Of a DNA stretch of 64,000 nucleotides, positions 46,859-54,702 are shown piece after piece (position 1 is the stretch's first letter; each line of letters begins with the position of its first letter). Origin of the DNA: Bacteroidales bacterium. Its GTDB lineage: Bacteria > Bacteroidota > Bacteroidia > Bacteroidales > F082. Position numbers and translations under genes: made by a program. Below the pieces are notes generated by a model that was not told the DNA's origin, made no database searches, and was given only the letters and a program-made list of their open reading frames with translations. The stretch is from the NCBI GenBank assembly GCA_017460915.1, contig JAFUAA010000048.1:62001-126000 (forward strand), read 5' to 3'.

Positions 46859-46877
46859 GGACGCGTTGAATGCGTCC
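46855..46877. repeat. Diverged GTAGAGACG-like inverted repeat
   Basis: GTAGGGACGC and GCGTCC flank TTGAAT between the U32 stop and the PHP gene. Related to the 28-bp family but shortened at the right end. Confidence 0.5.
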
Positions 46878-46893
46878 GCAAATTGTTTCAATT

Positions 46894-47766
46894 ATGCAGA
46901 ATTTCAATCTTCATACCCACAGCGTCTACAGCGACGGCAAATCGCAGCCCCGCGAAATCGTGGAAGAGGCTGCCCGTCAAGGACTAACAACCCTTGGCTT
47001 TTCGGAACACAGCCCGTTGCCGTTCGACAACAATTTCTCCGTCAAGGCGGCGGATATGCCGCGTTATGTGGAAGAAATCGCGCAACTGAAAGCGGAATTC
47101 AAGGACAAAATAGACCTTTATTGCGCTCTGGAAGCCGACTACATCACGGGCGTTTCCGAAACCTTTGCCGTGACCAGGGAGAAGTATCACCTTGATTATC
47201 TGATTGGTGGCGTGCATCTCGTTATTGACAAGGTCCATGAGCCTGTCGAAGGGCCGACTCTTGCAGAAAACATTTGGTTCATCGACGGCCCGAAATGGGA
47301 AGTCTATGACGAAGGCTTACAAAGGCTCTTCGACGGCGATATCCGTCGTGCCGTGCGCCGCTTCTACGAGCAATCGAATGAAATGATTGAAAACGAGCAG
47401 TTTGACATCATCGCGCACTTCGACAAAATCAAGATGCACAACCGCGAACGCTATTTCCACGAGGACGAGCCGTGGTATCGCGCCTTGGCCCTCGAAACTC
47501 TCGACCTCATCCGCGAGAAAGGTTTAATAATGGAAATCAACACGCGCGGCATTTACAAGAAACGCTACAACGGCTTCTATCCCTCGCCCTGGTTGATGGA
47601 AGAGGCCTGCAAGATGGGCATTCCTGCCATCATCTCCGCCGACGCGCATCACTTCAGCGAAATCACCTTGGAGTTCGCCGCCGCCGAAGAAGCCTTGAAA
47701 CGCGCTGGCTATCGCAGCGTCATTAACTTCAAGGATGGACGGTGGGTTGAGGCGGCGTTTTCGTGA
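46894..47766 (+). CDS. PHP-domain histidinol-phosphatase-like protein
   Basis: A 290-residue PHP (polymerase and histidinol phosphatase) metal-dependent phosphoesterase. Metal-binding motifs: NLHTHSVYSDG (HxH), GFSEHSPL, ALEADY, GGVHLV, AHFDKIK and ISADAHH. This fits HisK-type histidinol-phosphatases, but no other his genes are near, so the substrate may differ. The ATG at 46894 follows a shortened palindrome (46855-46877). A REP-like element lies in frame at 47232-47256 (KVHEPVEGPT) in a loop after GGVHLV. Confidence 0.85.
   Translation: MQNFNLHTHSVYSDGKSQPREIVEEAARQGLTTLGFSEHSPLPFDNNFSVKAADMPRYVEEIAQLKAEFKDKIDLYCALEADYITGVSETFAVTREKYHLDYLIGGVHLVIDKVHEPVEGPTLAENIWFIDGPKWEVYDEGLQRLFDGDIRRAVRRFYEQSNEMIENEQFDIIAHFDKIKMHNRERYFHEDEPWYRALALETLDLIREKGLIMEINTRGIYKKRYNGFYPSPWLMEEACKMGIPAIISADAHHFSEITLEFAAAEEALKRAGYRSVINFKDGRWVEAAFS
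47232..47256. repeat. REP-like element inside the PHP gene
   Basis: GGTCCATGAGCCTGTCGAAG followed by GGCCG; one mismatch to 10849-10873. Confidence 0.8.
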
Positions 47767-47772
47767 AAAACA

Positions 47773-48276
47773 CTACTGCTTCACCCAAATAAGCTTGCTG
47801 ACATCGTAGCCGCGGCGCGTGGCTTCGGCAAGGATGGCTTCCTTTACACTTTCTTCGAGTAGAGGCGTGCGCGAGAGAATCCAAAGATACTTTTCGCTTT
47901 TGCTACCCACAAGAGCGTACTGATAATCAGGATCGAGCATCATGACGCGATAGTCGGAGTAGAACGGCCCAAAGAAAGAGACGCGCAACAGGGCGGGATT
48001 GTCGGTGGTCTTGGCCTTGCCTTGCGAGACCTTGGGCTGACCGTTTTTCACGCCCGTGTTGGTGACATCGATTTTGCCATCTTCGCGTAGTGTGTAAAGG
48101 GCTTTACATTCCTCCAAACCGCGCTCAAAACGATGGTCGAAGCGGGCGATTTCATACCAACTGCCCAAATAGCGGCTTTGGTCAAGGTCTTTAACGGTCG
48201 AGTTGTCGATGTTCGAGTTGGTGCCACAAGCGACACAGAGGCATATTGCCATGGAAAGAATCAATGTCTTGCTCAT
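47773..48276 (-). CDS. Lipocalin-family lipoprotein (Blc-like)
   Basis: A 167-residue protein with signal MSKTLILSMAICLCVACG and lipobox cysteine at 17. The lipocalin GxW motif is in RYLGSWYEIARFDHRFERGL; further strands include YQYALVGSKSEKYLWILSRT. Bacterial lipocalins (Blc) sit in the outer membrane and bind lysophospholipids or fatty acids. Typical length. It is convergent with the PHP gene, 6 bp away. Confidence 0.92.
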   Translation of the reverse strand: MSKTLILSMAICLCVACGTNSNIDNSTVKDLDQSRYLGSWYEIARFDHRFERGLEECKALYTLREDGKIDVTNTGVKNGQPKVSQGKAKTTDNPALLRVSFFGPFYSDYRVMMLDPDYQYALVGSKSEKYLWILSRTPLLEESVKEAILAEATRRGYDVSKLIWVKQ

Positions 48277-48399
48277 AATGATAGATTTTAAAGTTCGTGC
48301 AGCGAAGTTATGGAATTATTTGACAGCGTGAGAAAAATGTGGAGAAAAATCCTTGTTTTTTGGGAATTTGTTAATTTTTTGGCTTATGAAAAATATTGG

Positions 48400-49521
48400 C
48401 TATAAAAGCAGCGTGTAGAAATTATCTGGGTTGACGGTCATGATTTCCGTGTTGGGATAGGCATTGAGGAATGTTTGGCTTATTTTGGCCTTCTTCTTCG
48501 GATTCCACTTGAACTCGTATGCAGTGAAATGTCCGTCGGCTTCCTCTATGTAGTCGATTTCTTGTTGTTGTGTGGTCCTCCAAAAATAACGGTTGACAAA
48601 TTGGCGGTCGTAAGACCGTTTCTTGACCAACTCGCTAATCATCCAGTTTTCCCATAAAGCCCCAGTGTCGTCACGAAGGGCAAGGTCGTTATAATTGTTG
48701 ATGAGGGCGTTGCGGACACCGTTGTCGTAGAAGTAGATTTTACGGGCCGTCTTTAATTCATTGCGGAGATTGCGGCTTAATGATCCAAGCCTGAAAATGA
48801 CTTGGGCTTGTTCCAACAAGACGATGTATTTCTCCACCGTGTTTTTGTCCAAGCCGACTTGTTGCCCCAACTCGTTCAGCGACACTTCGCTTCCCACTTG
48901 AAACGCCAACGACTGCAACAACTTTACCAATTTGTCTGATTTTTTGACGCGCTCCCATTCGAGGATGTCCTTGTATAAATAACTGTCGGTGATTTGTTTA
49001 AGAACTTCTTTTTCATCGCCAGGGTGCATGACGACATCTGGATAGTAACCATAGACCAAGCGAAGCGGCAAGTGCTTGATTTCCTCAAAAGGATTGGTGT
49101 GTTCGGCCATTTCTGCGAATGAAAGCGGAAATAGGGTGTATTCCCACTTTCGCCCCGTCAATGGCTCGTTGACACGATTGGCAAGTTCGAACGACGAGCT
49201 TCCGGTAAGGATGAGCTGAACCTCAGTCAGATGGTCGGTTATCAGCTTCATTTTCAGTCCGATGTTCTCTATCCGTTGGGCTTCATCCACAACCATGATT
49301 TTTTTGGGCCCTATCAGACTTCGGAATTTCTCCACCGACACTTCTTGCAATAAAGTCCTTGTGGTGAGTTCATCTCCATTGAGCCACAGAATGTCATTCC
49401 TTCCATTCGTCAGTTCTTGCAGCAATGTGGTTTTCCCCACTTGTCGTGCACCTACAAGCACGATGGCTTTCCCATTGAAAAAACGGTCTTTGATGACTTT
49501 GTATAGTTTGCGTTCTATCAT
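48400..49521 (-). CDS. DUF4143 AAA ATPase with nuclease-like C-terminus, copy 2
   Basis: A 373-residue protein: Walker A in VLVGARQVGKTTLLQEL, Walker B-like KIMVVDEAQRIENIG, sensor LILTGSSSFELAN, a winged-helix-like middle (ELGQQVGLDKNTVEKYIVLL), and a C-terminal part with EIDYIEEADGHFTAYEFKW, fitting the E-x-D...E-x-K of a PD-(D/E)xK core. Only distantly similar to the copy at 26244-27509. Its promoter (TATTTTTGC, 49548-49540) is followed upstream by two palindromes with TTTGGTGA arms, so self-regulation is likely. The 3' flank has no copy of these palindromes. Confidence 0.88.
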   Translation of the reverse strand: MIERKLYKVIKDRFFNGKAIVLVGARQVGKTTLLQELTNGRNDILWLNGDELTTRTLLQEVSVEKFRSLIGPKKIMVVDEAQRIENIGLKMKLITDHLTEVQLILTGSSSFELANRVNEPLTGRKWEYTLFPLSFAEMAEHTNPFEEIKHLPLRLVYGYYPDVVMHPGDEKEVLKQITDSYLYKDILEWERVKKSDKLVKLLQSLAFQVGSEVSLNELGQQVGLDKNTVEKYIVLLEQAQVIFRLGSLSRNLRNELKTARKIYFYDNGVRNALINNYNDLALRDDTGALWENWMISELVKKRSYDRQFVNRYFWRTTQQQEIDYIEEADGHFTAYEFKWNPKKKAKISQTFLNAYPNTEIMTVNPDNFYTLLL

Positions 49522-49539
49522 AATTCGCCTTTTTACCGT

Positions 49540-49548
49540 GCAAAAATA
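49540..49548 (-). promoter_or_regulatory. Promoter -7 element of the second DUF4143 gene
   Basis: TATTTTTGC on the minus strand, 19 nt upstream of the ATG. Confidence 0.6.
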
Positions 49549-49552
49549 CTAA

Positions 49553-49608
49553 ATTTGGTGATTCAATTCACCAAATATTATAATTTTTGGTGATTTTATT
49601 CACCAAAA
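49553..49608. promoter_or_regulatory. Two tandem TTTGGTGA palindromes (operator-like)
   Basis: ATTTGGTGA/TCACCAAAT at 49553-49576 and TTTTGGTGA/TCACCAAAA at 49585-49608, 32 bp apart (about three helical turns). The first covers the expected -33 region of the DUF4143 promoter. Confidence 0.7.
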
Positions 49609-49657
49609 TCAATGCTTTTTGTATGTATTCTTTCTTATACAGTAAAATCATCGAAGG

Positions 49658-49692
49658 CAAAAAACAACATTGCCACTTTTCATGGCAATGTT
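49658..49692 (-). terminator. purC terminator
   Basis: AACATTGCCA (49666-49675) pairs with TGGCAATGTT (49683-49692). Read on the minus strand the stem is followed by GTTTTTT. About 70 nt beyond the purC stop. Confidence 0.75.
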
Positions 49693-49700
49693 TGTTTCGT

Positions 49701-49764
49701 GAAAAATATGCATTTCTACTTCAAAAAAGTGCCGAAAAATATGCAAAATTATTGCATATTTTTC
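49701..49764. repeat. GAAAAATATGCA repeats at the purC 3' end
   Basis: Direct copies at 49701-49712 and 49734-49745, exactly 33 bp apart, plus an inverted copy at 49753-49764 overlapping the purC stop codon. Confidence 0.7.
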
Positions 49765-50707
49765 ATAACTTCAAGTAGTTCAATACATTAGTTTCGATTC
49801 GTTTCAGAAGGTCTTCCGAGTCGGGGGCCTTCTCGAATTTGTGCCCTGTCACCTTCTCGTAAAGCTCGATGTAGCGTTCCGAAACGCTGTTCACGTATTC
49901 GGGCGTCATTTCGGGCACCAGTTGGCCTTCCTTGCCTTGGAAACCGTTGGCCATCAGCCACTCGCGCACGAATTCCTTCGAGAGCTGCACCTGCGGCTCG
50001 CCTTTGGCGAAGCGTTCCTCGTACTGGTCGGCGATGAAGTAGCGCGACGAGTCAGGCGTGTGGATTTCGTCCATCAGCACGATTTGGTCACCAATCTTGC
50101 CGAACTCGTATTTCGTGTCGACGAGAATCAAGCCCTGCTTGGCCGCGATTTCGGTGCCACGTTGGAAGAGCTTGCGGGTAATGTCCTCAATCTGAGCGTA
50201 GTCACTCTCACTAATCAAGCCTTTGGCGATGATTTCCTCGCGTGAGATGTCCTCGTCGTGGCCTTCCTCGGCCTTGGTGGTCGGGGTGATGATAGGCTCG
50301 GCGAAGCGTTGGTGCTCCTTCATGCCGTCGGGGATTTGCACGCCGCAGATGGTGTGCTGCCCGCTCTTGTAGGTGCGCCACGAGCTGCCGGTGAGGTAGC
50401 CACGGATGATCATCTCTATCGGGAAGGGCTTGCAGAGGCGGCCCACGGTGACCATCGGGTCGGGGGTGGCGAGCTTCCAGTTGGGGACGATGTCAGCAGT
50501 GGCATCGAGGAACATGGCGGCTATCTGGTTGAGCACCTGTCCTTTATAGGGAATGCCCTTGGGCAGGATGACGTCGAAAGCCGAGATGCGGTCGGTGGCG
50601 ACCATCACCATGTATTCGTCGTTGATGAAATAACAATCGCGGACCTTGCCGTGATAGACCTTGGTCTGGCCAGGGAATTGGTAATCTGTTCTGGTTAATG
50701 CATTCAT
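49763..50707 (-). CDS. purC: Phosphoribosylaminoimidazole-succinocarboxamide synthase
   Basis: This joins aspartate to CAIR to form SAICAR in purine synthesis. The 314-residue protein has [35 protein letters not shown], the conserved [18 protein letters not shown], and [11 protein letters not shown] with [12 protein letters not shown]. Somewhat long, as usual for Bacteroidetes. In relatives purC is often next to phoH; here a RAYT element and a GIY-YIG gene lie between them, probably a later insertion. Confidence 0.97.
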   Translation of the reverse strand: MNALTRTDYQFPGQTKVYHGKVRDCYFINDEYMVMVATDRISAFDVILPKGIPYKGQVLNQIAAMFLDATADIVPNWKLATPDPMVTVGRLCKPFPIEMIIRGYLTGSSWRTYKSGQHTICGVQIPDGMKEHQRFAEPIITPTTKAEEGHDEDISREEIIAKGLISESDYAQIEDITRKLFQRGTEIAAKQGLILVDTKYEFGKIGDQIVLMDEIHTPDSSRYFIADQYEERFAKGEPQVQLSKEFVREWLMANGFQGKEGQLVPEMTPEYVNSVSERYIELYEKVTGHKFEKAPDSEDLLKRIETNVLNYLKL

Positions 50708-50746
50708 TTTTTATAGATTTATGTTTGTGTTCTTTCCATATTTGGT

Positions 50747-51486
50747 GCATCCCTACAGGATGCTGATGGTTCATTATGTTGTTTTTTACCGAGCGTCGCA
50801 TCCATACGGGATGATGGTGGTTCATTGTATTGTTGTTTTACCGAACGTAGCCTCCAATGGGATGTTTCCCGTAGGGAAACCCGTTCGGTAGAAAACAATG
50901 AACGGGTTTAGTTGCATCCCATCGGGATGCTCAAAAAAATCATTCGATAGGTTTGAAAATATATCGTTTATCATATTCAATTCCAAATTTCTCCAAAAAA
51001 CCAATGTATTCTTCTGTAAATGTCTTTTTCCTATGATGTTCCTCTTGGGTTTCAATGTATTTGCACACAATTGGAATTTGACTTTTGCTATACGAAAAAG
51101 CGCCATACCCCTCTTGCCAAGAGAATTTCCCTCGGATCAAATGGTTGGTATTTATCCATGCTGATGAATCACGTTTCACCTCTTGCATAAGATGCGATAA
51201 CGATTCAGTTGGACGAAAACCAAACAAAATATGCACGTGGTCACCCACACCGCCGATGGCAAGTACCTTGTGGCCGTTGTTTTGAATGATAGACACCATG
51301 TATTGATACAACCTGTCCCTCCAGCTTTTATCTATCAACGAGAGCCTGTTTTGAACGGCGAATACCGTGTGGATATGAATTTGTGTGTATGTGTTTGGCA
51401 TTGTCTTGTGTTTTGGCGCATCCCTATGGGATGCAGGTGGCTCATTGTGTTGTTGTTTTACCGAGCGTTGCATCCCTACGGGATGC
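50747..51486. mobile_element. RAYT/REP element 2 with GCATCCC-GGGATGC palindromes
   Basis: REP palindromes with arms GCATCC/GGATGC at 50747-50763, 50798-50813 and 50914-50930 on one side, and 51418-51434 and 51470-51486 on the other. Between them a linker (TTCATTGT...TTTTACCGAGCGT) recurs at 50770, 50821 and 51442 and appears inverted at 50880-50906. The unit surrounds the RAYT gene and separates purC from the GIY-YIG gene. Confidence 0.85.
50940..51401 (-). CDS. REP-associated tyrosine transposase (Y1/IS200-like), copy 2
   Basis: A 153-residue protein starting MPNTYTQIHIHTVFAVQNRL, with the HUH motif in VGDHVHILFGF and the C-terminal KYIETQEEHHRKKTFTEEYI. It is of the same family as the gene at 29620-30075 but clearly different in sequence, and its REP set is different too. 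The frame is open 72 bp upstream through a REP palindrome, but ATG 51401 is the natural start. Its stop lies 9 bp from REP 50914-50930. Confidence 0.9.
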   Translation of the reverse strand: MPNTYTQIHIHTVFAVQNRLSLIDKSWRDRLYQYMVSIIQNNGHKVLAIGGVGDHVHILFGFRPTESLSHLMQEVKRDSSAWINTNHLIRGKFSWQEGYGAFSYSKSQIPIVCKYIETQEEHHRKKTFTEEYIGFLEKFGIEYDKRYIFKPIE

Positions 51487-51488
51487 TG

Positions 51489-51938
51489 CTACCTGAAAGA
51501 AAAGGCTCCATTTCCAACAGGTAATGCACCGAATTTGTCATAAAAACCTTCTAATGCTTTGCTTTCTAAAGCTTTATTTGTCTCTCTACCTTGAATAAGC
51601 ATGTAATATACCATCCCTCCATAAGAAATAATATAGTTGTATCTGCTATAAATCCAACGACTATGGTCTCTCCAATGCTCAACGGCAATTTTGTAATACT
51701 TAATATGCTCCTTTAATCGACGATGCAAATCATTTGAAGTGCCTATATAAATAATAGGAGAAGCTCCTAATGGATAAACAAATTCTTGAGTTGGACTCAT
51801 TATGATGTATATACCAGCTTTATGTTGTATGGTATCTATCAATTCTGGTTCCTCAAATAAATCCAAAGCGGTATATAACCTGTCTTGTGGTCTTTTATAC
51901 CCTAAGTAATTATTTAAAAATGTCAAATTTCTATTCAT
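51489..51938 (-). CDS. GIY-YIG nuclease-domain protein
   Basis: A 149-residue protein with KAGIYIIMSPTQEFVYPLGA, then PIIYIGTSNDLHRRLKEHIK, the two strands and the catalytic Arg/Tyr region of GIY-YIG nucleases, and C-terminal KALEGFYDKFGALPVGNGAF, typical of the UvrC-like and SegE-like small members. The start ATG shares one base with the phoH stop (TAATG), so it is translationally coupled to phoH. Its stop is 2 bp from REP 51470-51486. Role unknown; repair or mobile-DNA functions are both possible. Confidence 0.8.
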   Translation of the reverse strand: MNRNLTFLNNYLGYKRPQDRLYTALDLFEEPELIDTIQHKAGIYIIMSPTQEFVYPLGASPIIYIGTSNDLHRRLKEHIKYYKIAVEHWRDHSRWIYSRYNYIISYGGMVYYMLIQGRETNKALESKALEGFYDKFGALPVGNGAFSFR

Positions 51939-52906
51939 TACGCTTCGTTTGGTTTGTCCAATTCAAGATGTCTTTTATATGCATTGATAATGTCCGTCAC
52001 CAGTTTGTGGCGCACCACATCCTTGTCGTCTAAATAGATGAATTCAATGCCTTTCACGTCCTTCAGCACCTCCATGGCTTGCGGCAGGCCCGAAGGCGTC
52101 TTGGGCGGCAGGTCGATTTGGGTGATGTCGCCGGTGACGATGAACTTGGCCGAGCGTCCCATGCGGGTGAGGAACATCTTCAGCTGGCTGCGCGTGGCGT
52201 TTTGCGCCTCGTCGAGGATGACAAAGGCGTGGTCCAAGGTGCGGCCGCGCATGAAGGCCAACGGTGCGATCTCGATGGTGTGGTCTTCGAGATAGCTGTC
52301 CAACTTGGCCGAAGGAATCATGTCGCGCAAGGCATCGTAGAGCGGCTGCAGATAGGGGTCGAGCTTGTCCTTGAGGTCGCCAGGGAGGAAGCCCAGATGC
52401 TCGTCGGCTTCAACGGCGGGACGGGTCAGGATAATCCTTCTCACCTGCTTGGCTTTCAGCGCTCTGACGGCCAAAGCCACGGCAGTGTAGGTCTTTCCCG
52501 TGCCGGCAGGGCCGATGGCGAAAATCAAGTCTTTTTGCTCCGAGGCGCTCACCATGCGTTTTTGGTTGGCGGTGATGGCTTTGATGGGCACGCCGCTACG
52601 CCCAAAGACTAATACGTCGCTCTCCGACATTTTCTGTTGCAGTTCGGTGTCGGTCGAAGCCATCATGATGTCCTCCACGTTTTGCGCCGTAAGTTTCCCG
52701 AAGCGTTCCAATTGCATCATCAGGGTCTCGTAGCGGCTGATGAAATACTCGATCTCGTCGTCGCCGCCGATCACTTTCACGAAATCACCTCGCGCAATGA
52801 TTTTCAGCTTGGGGAACATGCTCTTCACGAGTTCCAAGTACTTGTCGTTGGGCCCGTGAAGCTCTTTGGGATCAACGTTTTCTGTCTGAAGGATCTGTTC
52901 TGCCAT
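51938..52906 (-). CDS. phoH: PhoH family protein
   Basis: A 322-residue ATPase of the PhoH/PhoH-like group, thought to act in RNA metabolism. Walker A in FAIGPAGTGKTYTAVALAVR (about residues 130-149), Walker B in AFVILDEAQNATRSQLKMFL, and VTGDITQIDLPPKTPSGL. N-terminal KH-like region (FVKVIGGDDEIEYFISRYE). Promoter TATCTTTGC at 52931-52923. Divergent from the SAM hydroxide adenosyltransferase gene. Target RNAs unknown. Confidence 0.95.
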   Translation of the reverse strand: MAEQILQTENVDPKELHGPNDKYLELVKSMFPKLKIIARGDFVKVIGGDDEIEYFISRYETLMMQLERFGKLTAQNVEDIMMASTDTELQQKMSESDVLVFGRSGVPIKAITANQKRMVSASEQKDLIFAIGPAGTGKTYTAVALAVRALKAKQVRRIILTRPAVEADEHLGFLPGDLKDKLDPYLQPLYDALRDMIPSAKLDSYLEDHTIEIAPLAFMRGRTLDHAFVILDEAQNATRSQLKMFLTRMGRSAKFIVTGDITQIDLPPKTPSGLPQAMEVLKDVKGIEFIYLDDKDVVRHKLVTDIINAYKRHLELDKPNEA

Positions 52907-52922
52907 GGTTTTCTATTTGCTT

Positions 52923-53009
52923 GCAAAGATAGACTATTTTTTAGAATGAAAAAAATGAAGTTTTTTTCAAAAACCTTTGGCTTGTTTGACATAAATGATA
53001 TACCTTTGC
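52923..53009. promoter_or_regulatory. Divergent promoters of phoH and the SAM hydroxide adenosyltransferase gene
   Basis: Minus-strand TATCTTTGC at 52923-52931 for phoH. Plus-strand TTTGG (52976-52980) and TACCTTTGC (53001-53009), 20 nt apart, for the rightward gene. Confidence 0.65.
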
Positions 53010-53037
53010 AAAATCTATCACAGCGTGACGGTAGGAG

Positions 53038-53853
53038 ATGGCAATTATCACATTAACAAGCGATTGGGGTACAAAGGACTATTACGTGGCATCCGTAAAG
53101 GGTACCATTTTGTCCATGCTTCCCAATGCCACCATCGTCGATGTAACGCACGAGATTGAGCCATTCAATGTGTCACAAGCGGGATTTACGCTAAAAAACT
53201 GCTATCGTTGTTTCCCTCCAGGGACGATTCACATCATTGGTGTTGACACCATCGAGTCGATGGAATGCCCGCATGTGGTGGTGAAAGCCGAAGGGCAGTA
53301 TTTCATCTCGACCGACAACGGCATCTTCAGCCACATCCTCGATGGGAGATGCGACGAGGCTTATTGCATCGACGTGCCTCAGGACTCCGACTTCTTCACT
53401 TTCGCCACACGCGACCGTTTCGCCAAGGTTGCCGTGATGATTGCCAACGGCGAACCGCTGTCGAACATCGGCGCCCGGCGCGAGCAGCTCAACCCGGGCG
53501 GTGCCTTCTGTGCCGTGGCCCGCGACAACACCATCGAAGGCGTGGTGATGCACATCGACTCCTACGACAACCTGATCACCAACATCTCCAAGGAACTCTT
53601 TGAGCAGGAACGCCGTGGCCGCGACTTCACCATCCAAGTGAAAGGCGACCTCTACACCGTCGACGAGATTTCGGACAGCTATTTGGATGTCGATGTGGTC
53701 GACTTGGTGGCCATCTTCGGCACGCACGGCTACCTCGAATTGGCCCTCAACAAAGCCAAGTTGGCCTCGCTCTGCGGCATCGAACTCAAATCGACCATCA
53801 AGGTCATCTTTGACGACGGCAAACAAAACGTCATCTCCGATTCACTGTTCTGA
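53038..53853 (+). CDS. SAM hydroxide adenosyltransferase family protein (DUF62)
   Basis: A 271-residue protein of the DUF62 family, which splits S-adenosylmethionine to adenosine and methionine using water/hydroxide and is related to fluorinase. Motifs: LTSDWGTKDYYVASVKGTIL with the conserved Asp, VDVTHEIEPFNVSQAGF, IHIIGVDT, FISTDNGIFSHI and HIDSYDNLITNI. Its 3' end overlaps the convergent PAP2 gene by 12 bp. Confidence 0.94.
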   Translation: MAIITLTSDWGTKDYYVASVKGTILSMLPNATIVDVTHEIEPFNVSQAGFTLKNCYRCFPPGTIHIIGVDTIESMECPHVVVKAEGQYFISTDNGIFSHILDGRCDEAYCIDVPQDSDFFTFATRDRFAKVAVMIANGEPLSNIGARREQLNPGGAFCAVARDNTIEGVVMHIDSYDNLITNISKELFEQERRGRDFTIQVKGDLYTVDEISDSYLDVDVVDLVAIFGTHGYLELALNKAKLASLCGIELKSTIKVIFDDGKQNVISDSLF

Positions 53854-54417
53854 TTTCCAGACCTTTCGTTGGACAATCTGAAAGACCTTCCAAAAGACGA
53901 GTCCCAAAAGCACGCCCAAAGCGGCGCCGCAAAGGATGTCGCCAGGGTAGTGGTAGCCGATGTAGATGCGGCTATAGCTCGAAACGAAAGCCCACAGCAA
54001 CAGCACGATAGCCGTCCAAGGACGGAACCGCTTCAGGACGGGTATGAGGAAAGCCGCCAAGCCAAAAGTGTTGGTCGCGTGGGACGAAACAAAGCCGTAT
54101 TGTCCGCCCGCCATGCCTTTTGGAAGATAGATTAAATCCTGAAAGTCAACATTGTAGCATGGCCTTAATCGATGAAACAAGGGCTTGCAAACATGCGCCG
54201 AAAGCTGGTCGGTGCATAGCAGCAGCAACCCTACGGCCACGAAGACCCACCAGCAGCGTTTGCCGTACTGCCTCACCGTCCAGTATATTAATAATAGGTA
54301 TAGCGGCAGCCACACCCACATGTCGGTGACAAGCAGCATCGCCTTGTCCATCCATCCGGCGTGCAGGCCGTTGAGATAGAGGAAAAGTCGTGAGTCGAGC
54401 GAGGAGAGGGTTGACAT
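53842..54417 (-). CDS. PAP2-family lipid phosphatase
   Basis: A 191-residue membrane protein with the three PAP2 motifs: KPLFHRLRPC (about 78-87), SSHATNTFG (about 110-118) and SRIYIGYHYPGD (about 147-158), and five or six spans. Likely a phosphatase of undecaprenyl diphosphate, phosphatidylglycerophosphate or lipid A; substrate not determinable. Overlaps the preceding convergent gene. Promoter TATCTTTGC at 54451-54443 on the minus strand. Confidence 0.93.
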   Translation of the reverse strand: MSTLSSLDSRLFLYLNGLHAGWMDKAMLLVTDMWVWLPLYLLLIYWTVRQYGKRCWWVFVAVGLLLLCTDQLSAHVCKPLFHRLRPCYNVDFQDLIYLPKGMAGGQYGFVSSHATNTFGLAAFLIPVLKRFRPWTAIVLLLWAFVSSYSRIYIGYHYPGDILCGAALGVLLGLVFWKVFQIVQRKVWKSEQ

Positions 54418-54491
54418 AAGTGTTTGGATGTTTTTTTCTGGTGCAAAGATAGTTTTTTTCGCTGAAACGTCAGGGGTTCAAATTCTTTTCC

Positions 54492-54500
54492 TACCTTTGC
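54492..54500 (+). promoter_or_regulatory. Promoter -7 element of the structured RNA
   Basis: TACCTTTGC; transcription would begin near 54507, just before the outer stem of the RNA. Confidence 0.6.
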
Positions 54501-54507
54501 GGCAACA

Positions 54508-54690
54508 TATTGAAAGAAGCGTTATGCTTTTCTTGTAATTGGAAACGTAGGAACTTTTCAACAAAGCAAGAGGATGGCATAGTGGCTCGCGTTTATAGCG
54601 TGGGCTGCTTTCACACATTTTGCTTTACGGTTTTCCTACGACCTCCAATTACGGTGTGACATTCAGTTCCACGCTTCTTTTGTGTGGTCA
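54508..54690 (+). ncRNA. Structured RNA candidate, 6S RNA-like rod
   Basis: About 180 nt without coding potential, with its own promoter. Nested stems: AAAGAAGCGT (54513-54522) with ACGCTTCTTT (54671-54680); GTAATTGG (54535-54542) with CCAATTAC (54645-54652); CGTAGGAA (54546-54553) with TTCCTACG (54633-54640); AAAGCA (54563-54568) with TGCTTT (54621-54626); and an apical region around CTCGCGTTTATAGCGTGGG. The long single rod with internal loops and the size match 6S RNA (ssrS), and ACATTTTGC (54615-54623) resembles a -7 element. The GtrA gene begins about 12 nt later. A leader RNA for the gtr genes is the alternative. Confidence 0.55.
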
Positions 54691-54702
54691 AAGAATAATG
54701 CG

